From contig CACJUF010000013.1 of the NCBI GenBank assembly GCA_902596515.1, positions 1 through 35,954 on the forward strand: a stretch of DNA of 35,954 nt, read 5' to 3'. The DNA is from an uncultured Pelagibacteraceae bacterium. Its GTDB lineage: Bacteria > Pseudomonadota > Alphaproteobacteria > Pelagibacterales > Pelagibacteraceae. The translations under genes and the position numbers were made by a program. The notes under the pieces were generated by a model. That model was not told the DNA's origin. It ran no database searches and saw nothing but the letters and a program-made list of their open reading frames with translations. Below are positions 1 to 7,212 of the stretch, piece after piece (the stretch's first letter is position 1; each line of letters starts with the position of its first letter).

Positions 1-147
1 TTTATTTTCTATTATCTTATTTAGAGTTTTTCCTACTTCTGAATTGTTTAAAATGTAATTTATATTTATAAATCTAATATTTTCATTAGCATTTGAAGCA
101 CCTATAAAAAAAACTAAAATGAATACTTTAGCAAAAAAAAATTTCAT
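1..147 (-). CDS. skp: OmpH/Skp-family periplasmic chaperone, N-terminal part (runs off left edge)
   Basis: This is the first 49 codons of a gene that continues beyond the window. The translation begins MKFFFAKVFILVFFIGASNA, a typical signal peptide (basic start, hydrophobic core, small residues before the likely cut near residue 20). The mature start, with IRFININYILNNSEVGKTL, resembles the conserved beginning of OmpH/Skp proteins (a 'D/N-x-x-x-I-L-x-x-S-x-x-G' pattern). Skp-type chaperones carry unfolded outer-membrane proteins through the periplasm to the BAM complex. The start codon overlaps the bamA stop by one base (TAATG), so the gene is translationally linked to its functional partner. 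Position directly after bamA is the usual place for skp in Proteobacteria. Only the N-terminus is visible, so the coiled-coil body and the stop are not confirmed. Confidence 0.75.
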   Translation of the reverse strand, partial: MKFFFAKVFILVFFIGASNANENIRFININYILNNSEVGKTLNKIIENK

Positions 148-2390
148 TAAAATTGAGTTCCTAAATTAAATCTGAAAGTTTCAGTTTTATCTGTTGAAGC
201 TTTTGAAATTGCGTTCGCGAATGAAAAACTAAGAGGGCCTATTGGTGTCATTAAATTAAGTGCTACACCAGTAGATGATCTGATTGTGCTTTTATCATCA
301 ATAGAATTATCATAATCTACACCCCAAACATTAGCTGCATCAACGAAAACTCCGAGATCAAGATTATCTAATCCTTGAACTAAATTTGGTAGAGTTGCAG
401 AAAAATTTAATGATGAAACATAATTTCCACCTATATAATCACTATTTTCGACTGGTCCAACTTTACCCCTCTGAAAACCTCTTAATCTAGAAGCTGGTAC
501 ATTTAATCTTTTAGAAATTCTAACATCATCACTTAAACCTGTGATAGTTTTCCCAAAAAAACTTACTTTTCCAACCATATCTGATCTAGATGAAAGTTTT
601 TTATAATTAGTTATAATAAATGAATTAGATAACTCTGAATTGTCTGATACTAAAGGTAGTTCTTGTGAAAAAGTTGTCACATATCCACTTTCTGTTCTAA
701 ATCTCTTATCTCTTAAATCCTGATTAATTGAATAATTAAAATACAAATCTGTATATGATCCCTCTTGTTTTTTTAAAACATTTGAGGCTTTATCTGAAGT
801 TTCCAAATCTTCAATAAGAAAGTCTATTTCTGGACTAAGGAATACATTTTGAAATTGTTCAAATTCAGTTCCTAAAGAAAAACCAATTTCAGAAGTTTTA
901 TAACCGGAATTTGTTAGTAAATCAGTTGTAGAGCTTTTGACTGAAGTAAATAAGGTATTATCACTATAGTTGAAATTAGGTTTTGCGTAAATAAATTGAC
1001 CCTTTATTGAATCTGCTGTTAATTCTAAATTAGTATTCAATTTAATTCCTTTACCTAAAAAATTATTCTCTTTTATACCCGCACCAATAGTTTCTCCTGT
1101 GGTACCAAACCCTGCTGTTAAAGAAATTTCACCTGTGGGTCTCTCTTCTACATCAATATCAATTTCTTTAAACAACTGATTTGAACCATCTTTGACATCA
1201 GTTTTTACTTTTTTAAAAATTCCTAGGCTTTGAATATTATTTACGGATTTATTAAATAAAATCTCATTAAAAGGATCTCCCTCATCAACTATTAGATTAT
1301 TCCTGACAACCTCTTCTAATGTGTTAAAGTTTCCCTTAATATTTATCTTTTCAATGTAAAATTTATCACTTTCAGAAATATTAATATTAAAATCAATCTT
1401 ATCACCATTAATCTTTTCTACAATTGAGGCATTTATAAATTCATACTGTTTTGATAGCGCTATATCATTAATATCATCTAGAAGATCATTAACTTTTAGA
1501 AGAGAGTATGCATCACCTTTTAGTTTAGAAAATTTTTTCGTTATTGTTTTAAATAATCCTGGGTCATAATTAGATGGTAAATTTAATGAAAAATCATTAA
1601 AAAAATATTTTTTACCTGGTGTTATATTGAAGATTAGATTAAAATTAGAATTTTTATCAAACTCAACAAAAGAATTTTCTATTTTTACACTAAAATATCC
1701 ATTGTTTTTAAAATAATTTGATAAAAGTCTTTTATCAAGATCAATCAACTCTTGGTTGATATAAACATTTTTTGATATAAATTTCCAAAATTTATGTTCC
1801 TCTGAAACGATTACCTCTTTCAATCTTTTTTCTTTAAAAACTTTTTCTCCAAGAAAAATTATCTTTTTAATCTTTGCTTTTTCCCCCAGCTCAACATCTA
1901 TTTTTAAATCAATTGTATTTAAGTTATCATCTAGACTTTTAGAGCTTGTTATATCTGCAAAATAATATCCATTAGTTTTCAAAATATTATAAATTAAATT
2001 AATGTCTGCAGATAACAATTCTTGATCAAAAGATTTCATTTCTGCAAGTTGTAATCTTCCTTTAATAAATTCAACTAGTGATTGTTTTTTAATTCCTGTT
2101 ATTTGTAAATTTTCTATTATTGGGTTTTCTTCAACTTTTAAAAACAAAGTTTGATTATCAAAACTTAAATTTATATTTCTAAAAAAATTGGTTTGATAAA
2201 GTTTTTTTATCACTTTATCTAATTTACTCTTTGTAATCTTTTCGTTAATTTTAAGTTCAGAAAAAATAATTATCGTTTGATCTGAAATTCTTTTATTTCC
2301 TGAAATATCAAATTTTTGTAAAGTCTCAGCTTTCGCTAAAGACAAAGAGAAAAAAAAGAATACAACAATTTTTATAAATAACTTATTCAT
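147..2390 (-). CDS. bamA: Outer-membrane protein assembly factor BamA
   Basis: BamA is the central subunit of the BAM machine that folds beta-barrel proteins into the outer membrane. The 747-residue length fits the family. Residues 1-21 form a signal peptide ending in AKA before ETLQKF. Roughly residues 22-400 hold the POTRA repeats: the first starts at FDISGNKRISDQ and the last includes INIKGNFNTLEEVVRNNL. The C-terminal half is the membrane barrel, carrying the diagnostic RGF motif of loop 6 (residues 637-639) and ending in an aromatic residue (FRFNLGTQF), the usual outer-membrane insertion signal. It lies 11 bases after dxr and overlaps the skp-like gene by one base. In most Proteobacteria rseP sits between dxr and bamA; it is absent here. 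No strong Shine-Dalgarno sequence is visible in the short spacer. Confidence 0.96.
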   Translation of the reverse strand: MNKLFIKIVVFFFFSLSLAKAETLQKFDISGNKRISDQTIIIFSELKINEKITKSKLDKVIKKLYQTNFFRNINLSFDNQTLFLKVEENPIIENLQITGIKKQSLVEFIKGRLQLAEMKSFDQELLSADINLIYNILKTNGYYFADITSSKSLDDNLNTIDLKIDVELGEKAKIKKIIFLGEKVFKEKRLKEVIVSEEHKFWKFISKNVYINQELIDLDKRLLSNYFKNNGYFSVKIENSFVEFDKNSNFNLIFNITPGKKYFFNDFSLNLPSNYDPGLFKTITKKFSKLKGDAYSLLKVNDLLDDINDIALSKQYEFINASIVEKINGDKIDFNINISESDKFYIEKINIKGNFNTLEEVVRNNLIVDEGDPFNEILFNKSVNNIQSLGIFKKVKTDVKDGSNQLFKEIDIDVEERPTGEISLTAGFGTTGETIGAGIKENNFLGKGIKLNTNLELTADSIKGQFIYAKPNFNYSDNTLFTSVKSSTTDLLTNSGYKTSEIGFSLGTEFEQFQNVFLSPEIDFLIEDLETSDKASNVLKKQEGSYTDLYFNYSINQDLRDKRFRTESGYVTTFSQELPLVSDNSELSNSFIITNYKKLSSRSDMVGKVSFFGKTITGLSDDVRISKRLNVPASRLRGFQRGKVGPVENSDYIGGNYVSSLNFSATLPNLVQGLDNLDLGVFVDAANVWGVDYDNSIDDKSTIRSSTGVALNLMTPIGPLSFSFANAISKASTDKTETFRFNLGTQF

Positions 2391-2401
2391 AAATACTTGC
2401 T

Positions 2402-3565
2402 TTATATACCTAAAGTATTTAATTTTAAATGAACATAATCTCTTATATTATAGACTTGTTTTATATTTCTGGGCTTTATTTTCTTAAATTTTTGAAATTC
2501 TTTTAAATTAGAAATTTTGTTAATTAAATTAATAAGTTCATAAAAATTAATCTTTTTATCTAGAAATTTATAAACTAAATAATCATTAACTGTTATTAAA
2601 ACTGTTTCAAATAATGATGGATACCTTGGTAATTTATTAATTAATTCTACTAATGGAAATTTGTTTTTTTTTACCTTTTGAAAACTTAAATCATTAAGTA
2701 TTTTAAAATCTAAAGGACTTGACTCAATTTTTTTATTTTCTTCAAAGTAAATAGAGTTATGAATTGGTATTTTCATATCTGGTTCGTGTATTAAAAATTT
2801 ACTTAAACCATTTTTAAATTTAATTATTGTGTGAACATATGACTTTGGATGAGTGAGAATTTCAATTTTATTGTAATCAACATCAAATATATTTTTGGCT
2901 TCAATTACCTCGAAAACTTTATTCATAAGAGTTGCTGAGTCAATTGTGATTTTTTTTCCCATTCTCCAATTAGGATGTTTAAGAGCATCACTTAATTTAA
3001 TTTTATTAAATTTACTTTTAGGTAAATTTATAAATGGTCCACCAGATGCAGTAATATAGATTTTTTCAATTTCATTTTTTTTTTTATCATGTAAGAGAGA
3101 AAAAATTGAAAAATGTTCAGAGTCAACAGGAATAAATTTAGTCTTATTCTTTTTAAGTTCTTTTTTAATAAGCGGCCACCCACACACAATCGCCTCTTTA
3201 TTTGCTATAGCAATTAATTTTGTTCGATTTATAATTTTATATGTAGGTAATAATCCACCTATTCCTGAAATAGCGCTCATTACATAATCAACTTTTTTCG
3301 GCAATATTTTTTTCAAACTCTCGAAGTTTTGAAAAAGATTTATTTTTTTATTTTTACAAAAATTTTTTATTTTTTCAAAGCTTTCTGGATTAGTTATTAC
3401 GATGTTTTTAACTTCAAATTTTTGTGCCTGACTTATTAAATCTTTATAATTTGTATTAGCTGTCAATAATTCTATTTTGAAATTATCTTTATCCTTTTTA
3501 ATTATATTAAGTAAAGATTTACCAATGGAACTTGTTGAACCTAAAATTACAATTTTTTTTTTCAT
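2402..3565 (-). CDS. dxr: 1-deoxy-D-xylulose 5-phosphate reductoisomerase
   Basis: Dxr (IspC) converts 1-deoxy-D-xylulose 5-phosphate to 2-C-methyl-D-erythritol 4-phosphate with NADPH, the committed step of the MEP isoprenoid pathway. The 387-residue length matches the family. Visible signatures are the N-terminal nucleotide-binding loop GSTSSIGKS (9-17), NKEAIVCG (122-129), the metal-binding PVDSEH segment with D148 and E150, ASGGPF (173-178), and HPNWRMGKKITIDSATLMNK with E219 shortly after it, matching the N/K/E residues of the E. coli active site (here N215, K216, E219). The start codon overlaps the cdsA stop (ATGA), so the two are translationally coupled. Its product feeds UppS two genes upstream, linking it to the lipid-carrier theme of this block. 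Confidence 0.97.
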   Translation of the reverse strand: MKKKIVILGSTSSIGKSLLNIIKKDKDNFKIELLTANTNYKDLISQAQKFEVKNIVITNPESFEKIKNFCKNKKINLFQNFESLKKILPKKVDYVMSAISGIGGLLPTYKIINRTKLIAIANKEAIVCGWPLIKKELKKNKTKFIPVDSEHFSIFSLLHDKKKNEIEKIYITASGGPFINLPKSKFNKIKLSDALKHPNWRMGKKITIDSATLMNKVFEVIEAKNIFDVDYNKIEILTHPKSYVHTIIKFKNGLSKFLIHEPDMKIPIHNSIYFEENKKIESSPLDFKILNDLSFQKVKKNKFPLVELINKLPRYPSLFETVLITVNDYLVYKFLDKKINFYELINLINKISNLKEFQKFKKIKPRNIKQVYNIRDYVHLKLNTLGI

Positions 3566-4197
3566 AAGATTATAATTGGATAGAGAAATGGAAATACAAA
3601 AATCATACCATCAATTCTATCAAGTAAACCTCCATGACCTGGTAAAATTTTGCCTGTATCTTTTAGTTTTGCCTTTCTCTTGAAATAAGAAATTATTAAG
3701 TCTCCTATTTGACTAATAAGAGAAATACACAGAATAAATATAAAAAGAATAGAATCTTTATCAGGAAATTTTTCACCACTATATATATGGTGACTAAAAA
3801 CTAAACCTGCTATTAAAGAAAATAAGAAACCACCGAAAACTCCTGAATATGTTTTTTTTGGACTAATCTTGGTTAATTTGGGTCCTTTAAAAAATTTGCC
3901 AAATACATATCCACCTATATCTGTGAAAATACAGATTGTTATTATAAATAAAAAATCTCCATAATTTTCATTTCCTCTAATTTCATATGCTGAATAAAAT
4001 GAAAAAAGTAGGAAAATTATTCCTAAAAATTTCAAAAAATTATTTTTTCTACTCATTATAACCCACTCATAACTTGTAGCTAAAAACAAGATACTTAAAA
4101 AAAATATAAAAAAGATTGAACCTTTAATAACAAAAAATATTAATATAGGTATCAATATTAATGATGTTATAAATCTTTTTTCTAGTTCTTTAATCAT
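3562..4197 (-). CDS. cdsA: Phosphatidate cytidylyltransferase (CDP-diglyceride synthase)
   Basis: CdsA uses CTP and phosphatidic acid to make CDP-diacylglycerol, the precursor of all membrane phospholipids. The protein is an integral inner-membrane enzyme with several hydrophobic helices in its 211 residues. The family signature is intact near the C-terminus: SQIGDLIISYFKRKAKLKDT followed by LPGHGGLLDRIDG, including the metal-binding acidic residues. Many CdsA proteins are about 270-285 residues long, so this is a shortened form that lacks N-terminal helices but keeps the catalytic part. It overlaps uppS by one base (TAATG) and dxr by four (ATGA). Its place between uppS and dxr is the standard proteobacterial order. 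Confidence 0.94.
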   Translation of the reverse strand: MIKELEKRFITSLILIPILIFFVIKGSIFFIFFLSILFLATSYEWVIMSRKNNFLKFLGIIFLLFSFYSAYEIRGNENYGDFLFIITICIFTDIGGYVFGKFFKGPKLTKISPKKTYSGVFGGFLFSLIAGLVFSHHIYSGEKFPDKDSILFIFILCISLISQIGDLIISYFKRKAKLKDTGKILPGHGGLLDRIDGMIFVFPFLYPIIIL

Positions 4198-4871
4198 TAA
4201 ATATTTCCAAAATTTCTCTTAATAGTCTTATATTTACTGATTATTTTATAGTAGTCTTTTTCTGTAAAATCAGGCCATAATTTTTTTTCAAAAAAAATCT
4301 CTGAATAAGCTAATTGCCATAATAAAAAATTACTTAATCTTCTTGTATTTCCTGTTCTAATCAAAATATCTGGGTCTGGTATGTCTCTTGTTTGTAAATA
4401 TTTTTTTAAATTTTTTTCATTTATTAATTCTTTATTTTTTCCAAGTTCTTTAAATGCATAGATTAATTCAGCTTTTGACCCGTAGTTTAAAGCTAAATTT
4501 ATTTGTAGTCTTTTATTCTTTGATGTTTTTTTTTCAGATAAATTTAAAAGACTATTTAATTTATTAGAGAAACTTTTTTTTCCGATAATCTTTAACCTGA
4601 TTTTTTGTTTATTTAATTCATCAATTTTTTCTTTAAGAAAGTTTTCCAAAAGATTAAATAGAAAATTGATCTCTTTTTTAGGTCTTTTCCAATTTTCTGT
4701 TGAAAAAGCGTATAAGGTGAGAAATTTAATATTATTCTTGATAGTTTCCTTAATGATTTTTTCTACTGTATTCAAGCCAGCTCTATGACCAGCATTTCTT
4801 GAATTTTTATTCTTTAACCCCCACCTTCCATTACCATCCATGATAATGGCCACATGTTTCAAAGGGTTCAT
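4197..4871 (-). CDS. uppS: Isoprenyl transferase (undecaprenyl diphosphate synthase)
   Basis: UppS condenses isopentenyl diphosphate units onto farnesyl diphosphate to build the C55 carrier lipid used for peptidoglycan and surface polysaccharide synthesis. It is a cytosolic cis-prenyltransferase. The family motifs are all present: IIMDGNGRWG with catalytic D12, GHRAG (28-32), FSTENWKRP (56-64), and near the C-terminus IRTGNTRRLSNFLLWQLAYS followed by EIFF. The 224-residue length is slightly short for the family but complete. The start overlaps the frr stop in an ATGA arrangement and the stop overlaps cdsA by one base. Dxr, encoded two genes downstream, supplies the isoprenoid precursor pathway. 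Confidence 0.96.
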   Translation of the reverse strand: MNPLKHVAIIMDGNGRWGLKNKNSRNAGHRAGLNTVEKIIKETIKNNIKFLTLYAFSTENWKRPKKEINFLFNLLENFLKEKIDELNKQKIRLKIIGKKSFSNKLNSLLNLSEKKTSKNKRLQINLALNYGSKAELIYAFKELGKNKELINEKNLKKYLQTRDIPDPDILIRTGNTRRLSNFLLWQLAYSEIFFEKKLWPDFTEKDYYKIISKYKTIKRNFGNI

Positions 4872-5419
4872 ATTGTCATTATTTCTTTTTCTTTAGTTGA
4901 AATTTTTTCATCAACAACTGCTACATGTTTATCGGTGATTAATTGAACATTTTTTTCAAAAGATTTTTCTTCATCTTCACCAATTTCTTTTGATTTTAAA
5001 AGTTTTTTTAATTCCTCATTAGCATCTCTTCTAATGTTTCTAATTGAAATTTTACATTTTTCGCCCATAGACTTTATTATCTTTTTAAGTTCTGTTCTTC
5101 TTTCTTCATTAAGTTCTGGTATTGGTAATCTTATTAATTGCCCGTCAATTTGTGGATTTAACCCAAGCTCTGATTTTTTAATTGCAGCATCAACCAAATT
5201 CACATTGTTTTGATCCCAAACTTGAATATTAATTATTCTCGGTTCAGGTGTTGTTATGCTACCAACTTGATTGATTGGCATTTGTTGACCGTACACATCC
5301 ACTTTAACAAGATCTAGCATTGCTGCATTAGCTCTTCCAGTTCGTAAAGATGATAATTCTTTCGAGAATACCTCAATAGCTTTATCCATTTTTAAGCTAT
5401 GTGATTTTTCATCAAACAT
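4868..5419 (-). CDS. frr: Ribosome-recycling factor
   Basis: RRF, together with EF-G, splits the post-termination ribosome so that subunits can be reused. The 183-residue length is almost identical to E. coli RRF (185). The N-terminal segment contains ELSSLRTGRANAAMLD and GSITTPEPRIINIQVWD, followed by LNPQIDGQLIRLPIPELNEE and the helical return strand (RRTELKKIIKSMGEKCKISI, then RNIRRDANE), all classic RRF motifs. It starts immediately after tsf: the tsf stop TAA abuts the ATG with no spacer. In most bacteria pyrH (UMP kinase) lies between tsf and frr; here it is missing. The stop overlaps uppS by four bases. Confidence 0.97.
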   Translation of the reverse strand: MFDEKSHSLKMDKAIEVFSKELSSLRTGRANAAMLDLVKVDVYGQQMPINQVGSITTPEPRIINIQVWDQNNVNLVDAAIKKSELGLNPQIDGQLIRLPIPELNEERRTELKKIIKSMGEKCKISIRNIRRDANEELKKLLKSKEIGEDEEKSFEKNVQLITDKHVAVVDEKISTKEKEIMTI

Positions 5420-6271
5420 TTATTCACCTATTTTTATTCTACTAAATTCCTTAATTTTCAGATCATTTACAGCAAGTTCATTTAAAATATCTTGAACTTT
5501 CTTTTTAGGTTCCATCACCCAAGCTTGTGTCATGAGGGCATTTTCCTCTTTAAATTTATTCATTTTTCCTAAACTTATTTTTTTAGCTATATCCTCTGGT
5601 TTACCTGAATTTTTTAGTTCTTCTGTTATTAATTCTTGCTCTTTTTCAATGATTGCTTTGTCAATTAATGTGGATTCCAAAGCTAAAGGATTTGAAGCTG
5701 CAATATGCATTGACAATTGTTTACCAAATGTTTTCACTGTTTCAGAATTTTCTTTAGTTTCCAATGAGACAATTACAGCTAGTTTTGCCAAGTTATCCTT
5801 AACTACTGTATGTAAATATTGGTAATTAGTTGAAGAAGAGTTTGAAATAGTTTTTGTTTGTCCAATAGTTATTTTTTCTCCAATTTTAGCAATTAACGCA
5901 ACCAAATTATCATCTACAGAGGAACCATTTTTCATTTTAACTTTCTTTAGTTTGTCAAGATTAGAATCATTTTGGTTGTTCAATTCACTTAGTTCTTTTA
6001 CAAAATTTATAAAGTCATCGTTTTTTGCAACAAAATCTGTTTCACAATTCACTTCGATTATTGATGTCTTTTTTTCATCACCGCTGATGGCTACTACACC
6101 CTCTTTTGCATCCCTTGTCATTTTTTTTGATGCTTTTGAAATTCCTTTTACTCTTAAAATTTCTACTGCCTTATCTAGATTACCATTAGCCTCTTTAATT
6201 GCTAAGTTGCAGTCTTTAAAACCAGCTCCTGTAGCAACTCTTAACTTTTTTACTTTTTCAACATCACTCAT
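5420..6271 (-). CDS. tsf: Elongation factor Ts
   Basis: EF-Ts is the nucleotide exchange factor that releases GDP from EF-Tu. The 283-residue protein has the N-terminal UBA-like domain (about residues 4-45, [20 protein letters not shown]), the diagnostic core motif with ETDFVAKND (77-85), and a long C-terminal region that includes HIAASNP and the KPEDIAKKI segment. It lies one base after rpsB, the near-universal rpsB-tsf pair, and would share the candidate structured leader upstream of rpsB. In E. coli, S2 represses both genes together; that known mechanism is the basis for inferring shared control here. The plus-strand reading frames across this gene are shadows. Confidence 0.97.
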   Translation of the reverse strand: MSDVEKVKKLRVATGAGFKDCNLAIKEANGNLDKAVEILRVKGISKASKKMTRDAKEGVVAISGDEKKTSIIEVNCETDFVAKNDDFINFVKELSELNNQNDSNLDKLKKVKMKNGSSVDDNLVALIAKIGEKITIGQTKTISNSSSTNYQYLHTVVKDNLAKLAVIVSLETKENSETVKTFGKQLSMHIAASNPLALESTLIDKAIIEKEQELITEELKNSGKPEDIAKKISLGKMNKFKEENALMTQAWVMEPKKKVQDILNELAVNDLKIKEFSRIKIGE

Positions 6272-6272
6272 A

Positions 6273-7082
6273 TTAATTTATCGTTTCCTTCTTTTTTTCA
6301 CTAAATTTTTCCTCTAATTTTTCTCTATCTTTTTCTTGTACAGTTTTAGATGATTTGGTCTCTTTTTTTACATTATCTTTTTTTTCAACTAGAGGAATTG
6401 AACTTTTTGCAGAAACAATTGTCTCTTTAATTAAATTACAATATAAATCTATTGCTCTTCTTGCATCATCATTTCCAGGAATAGGATAATCAATACCATC
6501 AGGATTTGAATTACTGTCCAATATTGCAACAATTGGAATTCCCAATTTAACTGACTCCTGAATGGCAAGTGACTCGTAATTTGTATCTATAATAAATACT
6601 AAATCAGGAACTTTTTTCATTTCTGCTATGCCACCCAATGATCTTTGTAGCTTATCTTTTTTAACACTCATTTTAAGAAGTTCTTTTTTGGTAAAACCTC
6701 TATTTTCTGACACTAAATTTAATTCTAATTGTTTAAGCTTTTTTATTGAATTTGATATAGTTCCCCAATTAGTTAGCATTCCTCCTAACCATCTATAATT
6801 TACAAAATATTGATCAGTTTCTTTAGCAACTTCAGCTATCGCCTCTGATGCTTGTTTTTTTGTTGAGACGAATAATATTTTTCCGTTATTAATTATAACT
6901 TCGTGAATTTTTTCCAGTGCAACTTTAGTAAGTTCTAAAGTCTGAGTTAAGTCTATAATGTGAATGGAATCTCTTTTACCAAAAATATATTTTTTCATTT
7001 TTGGATTCCATCTAAGTGTTTTGTGTCCTAAGTGAACACCTGCTTCTAATAATTGTTGAATTGTAATGTTAGGTATTTTCAT
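6273..7082 (-). CDS. rpsB: 30S ribosomal protein S2
   Basis: S2 is a late-assembling small-subunit protein. Conserved stretches include [19 protein letters not shown] (11-29), [13 protein letters not shown] (94-106), [17 protein letters not shown] and [20 protein letters not shown], ending with the [11 protein letters not shown] segment. At 269 residues it exceeds E. coli S2 (241) because residues about 232-269 form a tail made almost entirely of Lys, Glu, Ser, Thr and Asp. Other alphaproteobacterial S2 proteins also have charged C-terminal extensions. The gene follows a 130-base spacer after dnaE, by far the largest gap in the coding blocks of the minus strand, which holds a candidate autoregulatory RNA. 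A GGGA run 7 bases before the ATG may act as a weak Shine-Dalgarno and falls inside that structure. Confidence 0.97.
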   Translation of the reverse strand: MKIPNITIQQLLEAGVHLGHKTLRWNPKMKKYIFGKRDSIHIIDLTQTLELTKVALEKIHEVIINNGKILFVSTKKQASEAIAEVAKETDQYFVNYRWLGGMLTNWGTISNSIKKLKQLELNLVSENRGFTKKELLKMSVKKDKLQRSLGGIAEMKKVPDLVFIIDTNYESLAIQESVKLGIPIVAILDSNSNPDGIDYPIPGNDDARRAIDLYCNLIKETIVSAKSSIPLVEKKDNVKKETKSSKTVQEKDREKLEEKFSEKKKETIN

Positions 7083-7161
7083 ATTTATTCCCGGTTAAGC
7101 CACCACAGTAATTTCCAATAAAGGACCGGAGGTATAAAACCAAAAACTGTGTGCGTTTTTG
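7083..7161 (-). ncRNA. Candidate S2 (rpsB) mRNA leader with pseudoknot
   Basis: The transcript strand upstream of rpsB can fold into an ordered structure. Hairpin P1 pairs CAAAAAC (7161-7155) with GTTTTTG (7147-7141), seven perfect pairs around the loop GCACACA. The loop CACA can pair with TGTG at 7107-7104 (CACAG/CTGTG if the last stem base is borrowed). Between these, CCGGT (7129-7125) can pair with ACCGG (7095-7091), extendable by a U-G pair at 7130/7090. The order a-b-a'-b' is a pseudoknot. The second helix ends within 8-13 bases of the start codon and covers the GGGA that would serve as ribosome site. Autorepression of rpsB-tsf by S2 through its leader is established in E. coli. I recall computational S2-leader candidates in Pelagibacter but cannot verify identity. 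Covariation is untested. Confidence 0.6.
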
Positions 7162-7212
7162 TTAATTTAGATGACTGTTTACAAAGATTTTTTTTATTTA
7201 ACAAGCTTAAAA

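Noticed and set aside
5952-6317. A 121-codon plus-strand frame over tsf and the end of rpsB
   Set aside because: It lies antisense to two certain genes, is rich in Ser/Phe/Leu as expected for a shadow of Lys/Glu-rich coding sequence, and has no recognisable domain.
7169-7204. Possible promoter TTGTTA-17-TAAACA upstream of the rpsB leader
   Set aside because: Position and spacing suit the leader, but both boxes match consensus poorly (4 of 6 and 3 of 6) in very AT-rich sequence, so it is not called as a feature.
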